Positions 1-7,195 of a stretch of 7,343 nucleotides of DNA are shown here, in pieces. This DNA comes from JAAAPF01 sp046541805 (GTDB taxonomy: Bacteria; Pseudomonadota; Alphaproteobacteria; Geminicoccales; Geminicoccaceae): the NCBI GenBank assembly GCA_046541805.1, contig JBKHCM010000145.1, forward strand, positions 1 through 7,343, in the 5' to 3' direction. Numbering within the stretch: the stretch's first letter is position 1; each line of letters starts with the position of its first letter. A program made the translations under genes and the position numbers. Below the pieces are notes generated by a model that was not told the origin of the DNA, made no database searches, and worked only from the letters and a program-made list of their open reading frames with translations.

Positions 1-203
1 ACCTCTGGTGGACCGGTTGTCGCGCCAGCGGCACCGCCGGGTAGCTAAGTTCGGACGGGATAACCGCTGAAGGCATCTAAGCGGGAAACCCACCTCGAAA
101 CCAGGTCTCGCCCAAGAGCCGTGGAAGACCACCACGTCGATAGGCCACATGTGGAAGCGCGGTAACGCGTGCAGCTAAGTGGTCCTAATCGCTCGATAGA
201 ACT
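1..203 (+). rRNA. rrl: 23S ribosomal RNA, 3' end (partial)
   Basis: This is the last part of the large-subunit rRNA. The segment around 58-90 (taaccgctgaaggcatctaa followed by gcgggaaacc) and the later GTCGATAGGCC at about 137-147 are conserved domain VI sequences near the 23S 3' end. The final AGCTAAGTGGTCCTAATCGC followed by TCGATAGA is the usual 3' terminus and resembles alphaproteobacterial 23S. The gene starts left of the window. The 3' end at about 203 is estimated from the conserved tail and could be off by several bases. The gene is followed by 5S rRNA and tRNA-fMet on the same strand, as in an ordinary rrn operon. Confidence 0.96.
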
Positions 204-280
204 CCCCACTCCAGCACCAAGACCATCACATACCTTCGGTCAGCCCACGTCATGTCCCCCAACCCTCCGGGTAGCTTCGA

Positions 281-401
281 TGGCCTGGTGGTCACAGCGA
301 GCGTGAACCACCCGACCCCATTCCGAACTCGGCCGTGAAACCGCTCAGCGCCCATGGTACTGCGCCGCCAAGGCGTGGGAGAGTAGGTCGCCGCCAGGCC
401 A
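281..401 (+). rRNA. rrf: 5S ribosomal RNA
   Basis: The terminal helix I is visible as TGGCCTGGTGG at 281-291 pairing with CCGCCAGGCCA at 391-401. Between them are the conserved 5S blocks CCCGACCCCATTCCGAACTC (311-330) and GGGAGAGTAGGTCGCCGCCA (377-396). The length of about 120 nt is normal. It lies about 77 nt after the 23S end and 57 nt before tRNA-fMet, with no terminator-like hairpin in either spacer, so it should be processed from the common rrn transcript. Exact termini are estimated from the helix. Confidence 0.96.
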
Positions 402-458
402 TCCAAGCCACCCCACCAACGCCCCCATGAGAACCCTCCTCACACACCACATACCCAA

Positions 459-2309
<1,851 letters not shown>

Positions 2310-2537
2310 CGCTCAGGCTCACGAAAGGCGGCGGCGTCGCTCTCGACGCTGGGGACGAGCGATTAAGGAAGCCTGGGTCGAGCCCAGCGGCAAGGGCAGC
2401 CAAAAGAGCTCCTTGCACGAGCTCGTATCTGCGTGTGCAGCCACAGGGCGTGGAAGCCCTCGAGTCTCGCGGACGCCTCCCGTCGGCCCATCTACGAAGT
2501 GCCGATAGCGCTCCTTCCGATGCTTAGATGGTCGAGC

Positions 2538-2718
2538 TCATTGCGCCTCGGCAAACACGACTGTCGGCGTCGGCGGCGCCTGCACAAGGGCCATGACCGT
2601 GCTGAGGGGCCGGGGCCGGGGAGCGTGGCCTCGGGGTGCATCTCGCGGTTGTGCTCGAACGTCGGGGCGGCGTCGTTCAAGGTGGCGTAGGCCGGGTTGC
2701 GCTGGGCGCGGCGCGAGC
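2538..2718 (-). pseudogene. Possible decayed gene fragment
   Basis: On the - strand one frame reads SSRRAQRNPAYATLNDAAPT and continues FEHNREMHPEATLPGPGP, which has a normal amino-acid mix rather than the Arg/Ser/Pro bias of shadow frames. After the Gly-Pro run near 2612 the frame turns Arg-rich, while the frame shifted by one base continues LSTVMALVQAPPTPTVVFAE and stops at 2538. Together these look like one protein C-terminus broken by a single-base frameshift in a run of C and G. The upstream edge is an in-frame stop just inside the nested inverted repeat at 2711-2760. I do not recognise the protein. It could be chance; the frameshift reading is an inference from composition only. Confidence 0.25.
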
Positions 2719-2760
2719 TTCACAGCGTGTAGGAGCATCGGGTGCTCCTACGGCTCGCGC
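2711..2760. repeat. Nested perfect inverted repeats (hairpin) downstream of the 136-aa gene
   Basis: The inner arms TAGGAGCA (2730-2737) and TGCTCCTA (2743-2750) are perfectly complementary with a 5-nt loop TCGGG. The outer arms GCGCGAGC (2711-2718) and GCTCGCGC (2753-2760) are also perfect. On the - strand the structure starts about 25 nt after the stop of the 136-residue gene, a usual place for a terminator, but no T run follows. It may act as a transcript 3'-end stabiliser, a Rho-assisted terminator or a protein-binding dyad. Confidence 0.6.
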
Positions 2761-2785
2761 TTGGCCGATGCACCGACCGGCCTGA

Positions 2786-3196
2786 TCAACCCCCATCCAC
2801 GTCGTCGATTTCCGCCACGGCGACGCGGGCGAGGCAGCTGGCGCCGCTGTCGGGGACGATCGCGACGACGCGGGTGTCGCCGTGCCGGCCCGTCATCAGG
2901 GCGTAGCCGATCGCGCTGATTTTCGTGTCGCCGACGAGCATCGCGAGGGCGATGGTGTTGATCATCGTGGACCGCATGGGACGATCACGGCGGCGGAAGA
3001 TCTGCGAGCGGCAGAAGCTGTAGAGGTCGGCGACCGGCGTCGGTGGATGCCGGTCGGGCATGTGTAGGACCTTGGGGACGCCGGGCGTCGCGAGGACGTC
3101 GCGCAGCGAGGCGTGGCTCGCCCGCTGGAGCAGGACGTAGACGCCGTCGGCGGCGTCCACGCCCTCGGGGCGAGGATCGTGGAACTCGTCGAACAT
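2786..3196 (-). CDS. Hypothetical protein, 136 aa
   Basis: I do not recognise this protein. The start ATG at 3196 is chosen because GGAG lies 8 nt upstream (GGAGCATTCTTG then ATG); the open frame extends 12 codons further to 3232 but would overlap the upstream hairpin. Codon use is strongly G/C at third positions, as in real genes of this window. The protein begins MFDEFHDPRPEGVDAADGVY, has a central basic patch (RSQIFRRRDRPMR, 63-75), then a moderately hydrophobic helix (about 78-88, INTIALAMLVG), and ends with alternating hydrophobic strand-like segments (VVAIVPD, ARVAVAEIDDV). Two Cys (62, 121) are not arranged as a metal site. No signal peptide or clear membrane span is present. It follows the 134-residue gene with 108 nt between them that contain a long hairpin. 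A role as an element accessory protein is a guess from position. Confidence 0.72.
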   Translation of the reverse strand: MFDEFHDPRPEGVDAADGVYVLLQRASHASLRDVLATPGVPKVLHMPDRHPPTPVADLYSFCRSQIFRRRDRPMRSTMINTIALAMLVGDTKISAIGYALMTGRHGDTRVVAIVPDSGASCLARVAVAEIDDVDGG

Positions 3197-3224
3197 CAAG
3201 AATGCTCCGCGGGGGAGAAGAGAT

Positions 3225-3272
3225 CGGCCCACGGCGCGGCGGTCGCCTCGGAGCCGCCGCGCCGTGGGGCCG
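3225..3272. repeat. Long GC-rich hairpin between the two small genes
   Basis: CCCACGGCGCGGCGG at 3228-3242 pairs perfectly over 15 bp with 3254-3268, with an 11-nt loop; the stem extends to 3225 and 3272 with one bulged base. It lies 32 nt beyond the stop of the 134-residue gene and 28 nt ahead of the start of the 136-residue gene, close to that gene's Shine-Dalgarno sequence. No T run follows on the - strand (ATCTCTTCTCC). It could terminate the upstream gene without a U tract, protect its mRNA end, or sit in the leader of the downstream gene as an attenuator. Confidence 0.65.
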
Positions 3273-3304
3273 AGCGGCGAGCGGCCGACTGGCCGGGTGG
3301 CCGG

Positions 3305-3709
3305 TCAGGCCGGGGTCACCTCCGGCGTGACCAACGCCGAGTCGGGCAGGAGCAGAAACACCTTGGCGCCGCCCAACTCCGGCAGCGGGCCGGCGACGGT
3401 GACCGCCACCTCTTCGCCGAGATCGTTCGCGGCGGCGGCGATGAAGGCGAGCACCGCCTTGCGGCGCTCGGCCTGGCTGTGCGTGACGCCGTTGATGTCG
3501 CGCGTGACCCTGAACGCGCGCTCGCTCTTGGCCTTGGTCGCCGGCGAGAGCGGCTGCTCGTCGTCGAGGACGTGGACGAGGTCGGCCGACGCCATCATCG
3601 CGACCAGGGCGTCGTCCCGCAGCATCCACAGCGGGATGAAGGGAACGTTCCGGAGGCGCGTGGACAACGTCTCCGGCGTAGCGGAAACGGAAGACGACTC
3701 GAGGTGCAT
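3305..3709 (-). CDS. Hypothetical protein, 134 aa
   Basis: I do not recognise this protein. The ATG at 3709 is preferred because AAAAGGGG lies 8 nt upstream, a fair Shine-Dalgarno sequence. The open frame continues upstream for hundreds of codons, but that part overlaps the relaxase gene in another frame and has shadow-like composition. The protein starts MHLESSSVSATPETLSTRLR, then a compact hydrophobic stretch (NVPFIPLWMLRDDALVAMMA, 21-40), a charged middle with a basic helix (THSQAERRKAVLAFIAAAAN, 76-95), and a strand-rich C-terminal segment (VAVTVAGPLP, AKVFLLLPDS). It is soluble by appearance, with no signal peptide. It follows the relaxase by 122 nt containing a long hairpin, so it may have its own promoter or depend on readthrough. 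A mobilization accessory role is possible from position only. Confidence 0.72.
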   Translation of the reverse strand: MHLESSSVSATPETLSTRLRNVPFIPLWMLRDDALVAMMASADLVHVLDDEQPLSPATKAKSERAFRVTRDINGVTHSQAERRKAVLAFIAAAANDLGEEVAVTVAGPLPELGGAKVFLLLPDSALVTPEVTPA

Positions 3710-3767
3710 CGGTGCATCCCCTTTTGCTGGTGATGCGCCGTCAACCGCTCCCTTCCTTGGGCAACGA

Positions 3768-3820
3768 AGCCCGCGTGGCGGCCGGCGCTCGCCCCGACGG
3801 CGCCGGCCAACCCGCGGGCT
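3768..3820. terminator. Terminator-like hairpin after the relaxase gene
   Basis: AGCCCGCG (3768-3775) pairs with CGCGGGCT (3813-3820), and inside it GGCCGGCGC (3780-3788) pairs with GCGCCGGCC (3800-3808), giving a two-part stem of 17 pairs. It starts 11 nt after the relaxase stop codon on the - strand. The - strand continues TCGTTGCCC, so there is no canonical U tract; on the + strand the stem is followed by GGGTTTTC. Termination of the relaxase transcript is the simplest reading. Confidence 0.55.
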
Positions 3821-3822
3821 GG

Positions 3823-3841
3823 GTTTTCGGATTATCGGAAA
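3823..3841. repeat. Quasi-palindromic 19-bp site, copy 1 (over the relaxase stop codon)
   Basis: The site reads GTTTTCGGATTATCGGAAA on the + strand. It is nearly symmetric: TTTC, G, GAT, T, ATC, G, GAAA, with only the G/G pair breaking the dyad. The relaxase TAA stop (3832-3834) lies inside it. The reverse complement of 7234-7252 matches it at 18 of 19 positions. It is much more AT-rich than its surroundings. Its function is unknown; an operator, a recombinase site or an end of a nested element are all possible. Confidence 0.6.
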
Positions 3842-6039
3842 CCTCTGTCGGGACCTCGTGTCGGGCCTGACCTGCCGGCCGTGCGCTGCGGCGCGCCCGG
3901 CTGGGCGAGCGCTTCGAGTTGTTTGCGCACCTCGGGCGGCAGCGTTTCGCGATCCTTGTTGCTCAGCGCCGCGTTCAGCACGATCAGACCAGCGCGGATC
4001 TTGTCGGTCTCCGGATGGCCACCGTTGAGCTCTTTGAGCCCGGTCATGATCTTGCGGAGCTTTTCCGCCGGCGACAGCTTGCGCAGCTCGCCGAGCCGGC
4101 GGCTTTGCACGGCTTTGTCCTTCGGGTCGATCCGTTCGAGGCTGGTCTGCGAGGCCTGGATCAGGGTCGGATCGGGGGTCACGGTCCGCCCGTTGCCCGC
4201 GGCGACGCGCTCCCAGGCGAAGCGGATCCACTTCTCGAGCCGACCGAGCGCGGTCGGATCGCGTCGCCCGCCGGGATCCTCCGCCGTCGCGGCGTGGGCG
4301 TGGGCCCACATCTCGCCGAGGTCGTCGCGGGCACGCGCCAACGTGGCCTCGGCGTCGCGCCGGCCACGCGCTTCCTTCGCGAACTCCTCGTAGATCCACG
4401 CGACGTCCGGGTCCTCCGGCGTCGCCGTGTTGGTTCCGGCGCGCGCCGCCTTGAAGAGGGGCTCCAGCTGCTGGCGCAGCCTGGAGCGCCCTCGCGACGG
4501 CGCCGTGGAGGTCGAAGGCGCCGGCTGGTGGGCGGCGGTGTGTGGTGCCGCGCCCGGCTCCGCTCGCGGCGTGGTCGGCGATGTGGGTTGCCCGGCCGAC
4601 GGCGCCCCGCGCTCCGTCGGGGCGGCGATGAACGAAAGGTCCAGCGGCTCGTCGATCGGGTCGCCGATCGGGTCGTCGAGGATGACGCCCGGCAGCGGCG
4701 ATGGTTCGCGTGCTTTCTCCGCTGTCGGTTGGCGCGCGTCGGCGACCTGCCGTTCGGCGTCCTCCTTGTCCGGGCACAGGGTGCCGTGCTCGCGGAGCGC
4801 GAGCACGACCGGCTCGTGCATCGCTTTGAAGCGGCGGTATTCCTCCGGTTTCAGGGGCCGCTCGGCCGGCGCCACGTAGCTGAGCGTGCCGCGCTCGGGG
4901 TTCTCGAAGAAGCGCACGCCCTCCGCCTCGAGCTCATGCGCGAAGTCGACCAGGTCGTGGAGCTTCTTCCAATCCTTGAGATCGGGATCGGTGCTCGCCG
5001 TCTGCGACTTGGGCTTCTCGCCGCGCGCGGCGGTGAGGGCGCGGTTGAACTCGTCGGGCGTCATCTTCGGGCGGTCCCGTCGCTGGCGGTGGTCGGGGTC
5101 GGGTGCGGCGGCCGGTGCTCGGCCCCGGCGGGCGCCGAAGGCACCGCCGCCGAGATGCAGCGTCCGCACGGGCGGCTGGACGGACGCCCGGAGCGCGGTG
5201 GTGAGGTTGGGGGAGCGCGCCTTCTGTTTCTGCCGACGCCACTTGGCGCGGCAGTCCACGCGGGTGTCGAGCCCCTGGTCTTCGAGCAGGCGGTTGTAGG
5301 TCTGCTCCCAGCTCTGCCGCCATCGGTAGAGCTGGGCCTTCTGGCCCCAGCTGCGTTCCTTGTTTGTGAACTGCCGGCGGCGGAACGGCCGGGTCGTGAC
5401 GAGGACGTGCGCGTGCGGCTGATAGACGTAGGCACGCTGGTCGTTGGCCCGCAGAACATGCGGACGCGTGAGCCGCGCGTCGTCGCCCGCGACGTCGCCG
5501 GTGACGACCGGCCAGCCGTCGCGCTCGAGCGCGGCGATGCGCGCGCGGTTCTCCTCCCGGCGCAGGTCGAGCGCGGCGCCGTAGCGGTGAACGGTGACGT
5601 CGGCGACCATGCCCTCCTTGTCGACGAGCTCGTCCTTGGCCCAGCGCTCCGCGGCGGCCGTGGTCGCGTCCAGCGGCGCCTCGACCGGGAGGGTCAGGAT
5701 GAACTCGCGGGCGAGCAGCGCGTCGGGGCGCTTTTCGCGCGCGTCGACCTCGGCCCAGAGCGTTTCGCGCTGCCGCGCCCAGTCGGGCGCGTGCTCGGGC
5801 GCGAGGATCGGGCGGGCGTCGACGCCGCGGCGGCGTCGAAAGTCCGCCACGGGCCCCGCCGCGCCGTCGTCGCCGGCAACCGGCATCACCCCGGCGGCCC
5901 GGTAGGCCGCCGCGGCGCTGATGCTGCGCTGGCCCCGGATGGTGAGGCTCGGCCGGCAGCGGTCCTGCCGCTCCCGCGGCGGCGTGCCTGCGGGCGCGCG
6001 GCGGGAGAGGCAGCGGAGCTCGAGCCGATAGAGAGCCAT
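3832..6039 (-). CDS. MOBQ-family (MobA/MobL-type) relaxase
   Basis: A 735-residue mobilization protein expected to nick oriT, attach to the 5' end through tyrosine and pilot the strand into a recipient. The N-terminal half matches the MobA/MobL pattern: MALYRLEL start, SAAAAYRAAG with Tyr46 as the probable catalytic residue, PEHAPDWARQRETLWAEVDA, AREFILTLPVE (110-120), MVADVTVH (His151) and QPHAHVLVTTR with His209 and His211 of the metal-binding HxH. Two extra segments look unusual: about 25 residues between LSR and the Tyr46 motif, and about 50 between His151 and the HxH. The C-terminal half (about 285-735) is unrecognised: a Pro/Thr/Ala-rich linker (about 440-515), then charged helical segments, and no helicase motifs as in TraA. 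The ATG at 6039 is chosen because the family begins MAxYxL; the frame is open much further upstream but unlike a protein. The Shine-Dalgarno sequence is weak. The stop codon lies in a repeated 19-bp site. Confidence 0.9.
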   Translation of the reverse strand: MALYRLELRCLSRRAPAGTPPRERQDRCRPSLTIRGQRSISAAAAYRAAGVMPVAGDDGAAGPVADFRRRRGVDARPILAPEHAPDWARQRETLWAEVDAREKRPDALLAREFILTLPVEAPLDATTAAAERWAKDELVDKEGMVADVTVHRYGAALDLRREENRARIAALERDGWPVVTGDVAGDDARLTRPHVLRANDQRAYVYQPHAHVLVTTRPFRRRQFTNKERSWGQKAQLYRWRQSWEQTYNRLLEDQGLDTRVDCRAKWRRQKQKARSPNLTTALRASVQPPVRTLHLGGGAFGARRGRAPAAAPDPDHRQRRDRPKMTPDEFNRALTAARGEKPKSQTASTDPDLKDWKKLHDLVDFAHELEAEGVRFFENPERGTLSYVAPAERPLKPEEYRRFKAMHEPVVLALREHGTLCPDKEDAERQVADARQPTAEKAREPSPLPGVILDDPIGDPIDEPLDLSFIAAPTERGAPSAGQPTSPTTPRAEPGAAPHTAAHQPAPSTSTAPSRGRSRLRQQLEPLFKAARAGTNTATPEDPDVAWIYEEFAKEARGRRDAEATLARARDDLGEMWAHAHAATAEDPGGRRDPTALGRLEKWIRFAWERVAAGNGRTVTPDPTLIQASQTSLERIDPKDKAVQSRRLGELRKLSPAEKLRKIMTGLKELNGGHPETDKIRAGLIVLNAALSNKDRETLPPEVRKQLEALAQPGAPQRTAGRSGPTRGPDRGFR

Positions 6040-6062
6040 GCCGATCCGGGCGACGACGGACT

Positions 6063-6082
6063 CCGGGCGCGGTCGCGCCCGG
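6063..6082. repeat. 9-bp inverted repeat in the relaxase leader
   Basis: CCGGGCGCG (6063-6071) and CGCGCCCGG (6074-6082) are perfect complements separated by GT. The dyad ends 23 nt before the relaxase ATG, so it would fold in the relaxase mRNA leader or serve as a protein-binding site for autoregulation. No protein partner is evident. Confidence 0.5.
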
Positions 6083-6094
6083 CGAGGGCAGGCG

Positions 6095-6131
6095 TTTTTC
6101 GAAAAGGCGGCGGTAGCCGCCTGAAGAAAAA
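6095..6131 (-). terminator. Terminator- or attenuator-like hairpin ahead of the relaxase
   Basis: AGGCGGC (6105-6111) pairs with GCCGCCT (6116-6122) around loop GGTA. On the - strand this reads AGGCGGC-TACC-GCCGCCTTTTC, a GC stem followed by a T run, the shape of an intrinsic terminator. The outer TTTTTC (6095-6100) and GAAAAA (6126-6131) can also pair, making it partly bidirectional. It lies about 60 nt upstream of the relaxase start, so it would either attenuate relaxase transcription or insulate it from transcription coming from the right. It could instead belong to oriT. Confidence 0.5.
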
Positions 6132-6133
6132 TG

Positions 6134-6154
6134 CCTAACCGAGCCCCTGTTAGG
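6134..6154. repeat. 6-bp inverted repeat in the probable oriT region
   Basis: CCTAAC (6134-6139) and GTTAGG (6149-6154) are perfect complements with a 9-nt spacer. It lies between the terminator-like hairpin and the candidate nic region. Binding of the relaxase or an accessory protein is possible; an operator is equally possible. Confidence 0.4.
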
Positions 6155-6202
6155 ACCCTCTCTAATCCAATCGAATTGCCAAGGCGTAAATCCGCCCGCC
6201 GA

Positions 6203-6228
6203 AACGGCAAATATCCGTTAAGCACGCC
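6203..6228 (+). other. Candidate oriT core with nic-like sequence
   Basis: An inverted repeat AACGG (6203-6207) / CCGTT (6215-6219) is followed directly by TAAGCACGCC (6219-6228). In RSF1010-type MOBQ origins, an inverted repeat is followed by a nic region with the core TAAGTGCGCC; the match here is 8 of 10 (recalled consensus, not searched). A second, weaker candidate is GTAAATCCGCCC at 6186-6197. Position upstream of a MOBQ relaxase gene supports the assignment. The nicked strand and the exact nic position are not certain. Confidence 0.4.
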
Positions 6229-6425
6229 GTAAGCTATTGGGCAAGGGCGGTTTTTCAGACTGCTTGGCGATGCCACCGTTCGCGGCGTGATCGACGGCGC
6301 GGACGCGGTGAGGGAGGGCGCAAAAAAGTTGGCGCCAGGCCCCACCGCGAGCGTCACCCCGGCGAGGGCTGGACACACCTCTCCTTCATACCGGGCGCGC
6401 CATGGGGCCGCCCACGGCAAGCCAG

Positions 6426-6431
6426 AGGAGG
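6426..6431 (+). promoter_or_regulatory. Strong Shine-Dalgarno sequence (AGGAGG)
   Basis: A perfect AGGAGG lies 7 nt ahead of a GTG codon at 6439. It decides the start of the 233-residue gene and indicates efficient translation. It is the best ribosome binding site in the window. Confidence 0.85.
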
Positions 6432-6438
6432 TGCTGCC

Positions 6439-7140
6439 GTGTCTTCGACCACCCCGTCCGCCAAGGCGGACGCTTTGACCGAAGGGTCCGCCGCCGCGGC
6501 CGCTTCGGGTGTTTCGCCGGCCACCGCGGATGTGGCCACCCTGCTCAACCAGGCGCAGAAGGCGACCGGCGCCGCGCTCAAGGCGCTCGAGCGCAGCGAC
6601 CAGGCGCAGCGCGACGCGATGGCGCCGCTGCGCGAGCTGCACCTGCGCGTCGCGCAGGACGAGGCCGCCTTCGGCGAGATGCTGGAGGCCGCCGGCGTCG
6701 AGCCCACCAAGAAGCTCGACAAGAACCGCGCGCTGGCCGCGGTCAAGGCCGCGGCGCCGACGATGGACGACAAGCACGCGAGCTTCCTCGCGCGCGTGCT
6801 GAACGGCCTCGAGGCCCGCGGCGTCGCGCCCGGCGACGCCCCCGCGTTCATCGCCGAGAACGGCGGGATGGTCGCGGTCGCCAAGATGGCGCCCAAGGCC
6901 ACCAAGGCGGGCGACAAGGCCGGCACGCAGTTCAAGAAGGACTGCAAGCTGGCCGAGAGCGTCAACCTCGGCCGCGCGCCCGAGGTCGACCTGCCGGTCG
7001 AACCGGGCGAGTCGGGCTTCGTCGTCGTGCTGGCCAAGCCCGGCGACGACGGCGGTTTGACGCTCCACGGCGCGGTCAGCGACGACAAGGTCGTCGCCGG
7101 CGTCGTCAAGCAGGTCGTCGACGGCGCCTTCAACTCCTGA
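6439..7140 (+). CDS. Hypothetical Ala-rich protein, 233 aa
   Basis: I do not recognise this protein. The GTG start at 6439 has an ideal Shine-Dalgarno sequence, and a strong intrinsic terminator follows the TGA by about 20 nt, so this is a self-contained, well-translated unit. Residues 1-30 are a low-complexity Ala/Ser/Thr tail, residues 33-85 form a likely amphipathic helix or coiled coil (LLNQAQKATGAALKALERSD, MAPLRELHLRVAQDEAAFGE), and 90-170 are mixed helical with many Lys (KKLDKNRALAAVKA, KMAPKATKAGDKAGTQFKKD). The C-terminus is strand-rich (ESGFVVVLAKPGDD, LTLHGAVSDDKVVAGVVKQV). A single Cys is at 169. No signal peptide or membrane segment is seen. It is divergent from the relaxase across the probable oriT; accessory mobilization, DNA-binding or cargo roles are all possible. 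The opposite-strand open frame is rich in Ser, Pro and Thr and is taken as a shadow. Confidence 0.85.
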   Translation: MSSTTPSAKADALTEGSAAAAASGVSPATADVATLLNQAQKATGAALKALERSDQAQRDAMAPLRELHLRVAQDEAAFGEMLEAAGVEPTKKLDKNRALAAVKAAAPTMDDKHASFLARVLNGLEARGVAPGDAPAFIAENGGMVAVAKMAPKATKAGDKAGTQFKKDCKLAESVNLGRAPEVDLPVEPGESGFVVVLAKPGDDGGLTLHGAVSDDKVVAGVVKQVVDGAFNS

Positions 7141-7161
7141 ACCCGCCGCCGCGCCGCCAAG

Positions 7162-7195
7162 GGGCCGCCGTGGACCTCCACGGCGGCCCTTTTTT
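7162..7195 (+). terminator. Rho-independent terminator of the 233-aa gene
   Basis: GGGCCGCCGTGG (7162-7173) and CCACGGCGGCCC (7178-7189) form a perfect 12-bp stem with a 4-nt loop ACCT, followed by six T (7190-7195). It lies 21 nt after the stop codon and is the only hairpin in the window with a full U tract in the right direction. Confidence 0.93.

Larger units (their letters stand above)
2310..2785. other. 476-nt region without an intact gene
   Basis: This separates the recombinase start from the end of the 136-residue gene. It should contain the recombinase promoter, but no convincing -35/-10 pair stands out on the - strand. Small hairpins are visible, for example CTGGG/CCCAG at about 2372-2386 and AGGGC/GCCCT at about 2445-2460. 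A possible decayed reading frame (2538-2718) and a nested inverted repeat (2711-2760) are listed separately. Short open frames here on both strands are rich in Arg, Ser and Pro, as expected for random GC-rich DNA, and none has a good ribosome binding site. Confidence 0.5.
6040..6438. other. Divergent intergenic region, dyad-rich, probable oriT and promoters
   Basis: The 399 nt between the divergent relaxase and 233-residue genes contain no supportable gene. The part 6120-6260 is clearly more AT-rich than its flanks. Perfect or near-perfect dyads follow one another: CCGGGCGCG/CGCGCCCGG (6063-6082), AGGCGGC/GCCGCCT (6105-6122), CCTAAC/GTTAGG (6134-6154), AACGG/CCGTT (6203-6219), and GCCAAG/CTTGGC (6178-6268). 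Promoters for both genes should lie here, but I could not place a -35/-10 pair with confidence. Position next to the relaxase gene and the dyads argue for the origin of transfer. Confidence 0.6.

Noticed and set aside
3710..4777. N-terminal extension of the 134-aa gene frame into the relaxase
   Set aside because: The extension overlaps the relaxase in another frame and has shadow composition; the ATG at 3709 has a fair Shine-Dalgarno sequence.
3919..6138. 739-codon + strand open frame opposite the relaxase
   Set aside because: Arg/Leu/Val/Ala-rich antisense shadow; the - strand carries the catalytic Tyr and HxH motifs.
6040..7068. N-terminal extension of the relaxase frame to 7068
   Set aside because: It crosses the dyad-rich intergenic region and lies antisense to the 233-aa gene; the family start MALYRLEL is at 6039.
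6354..7181. 275-codon - strand open frame opposite the 233-aa gene
   Set aside because: Ser/Pro/Thr/Ala-rich shadow that runs through the terminator stem; the + strand gene has the ribosome binding site and terminator.
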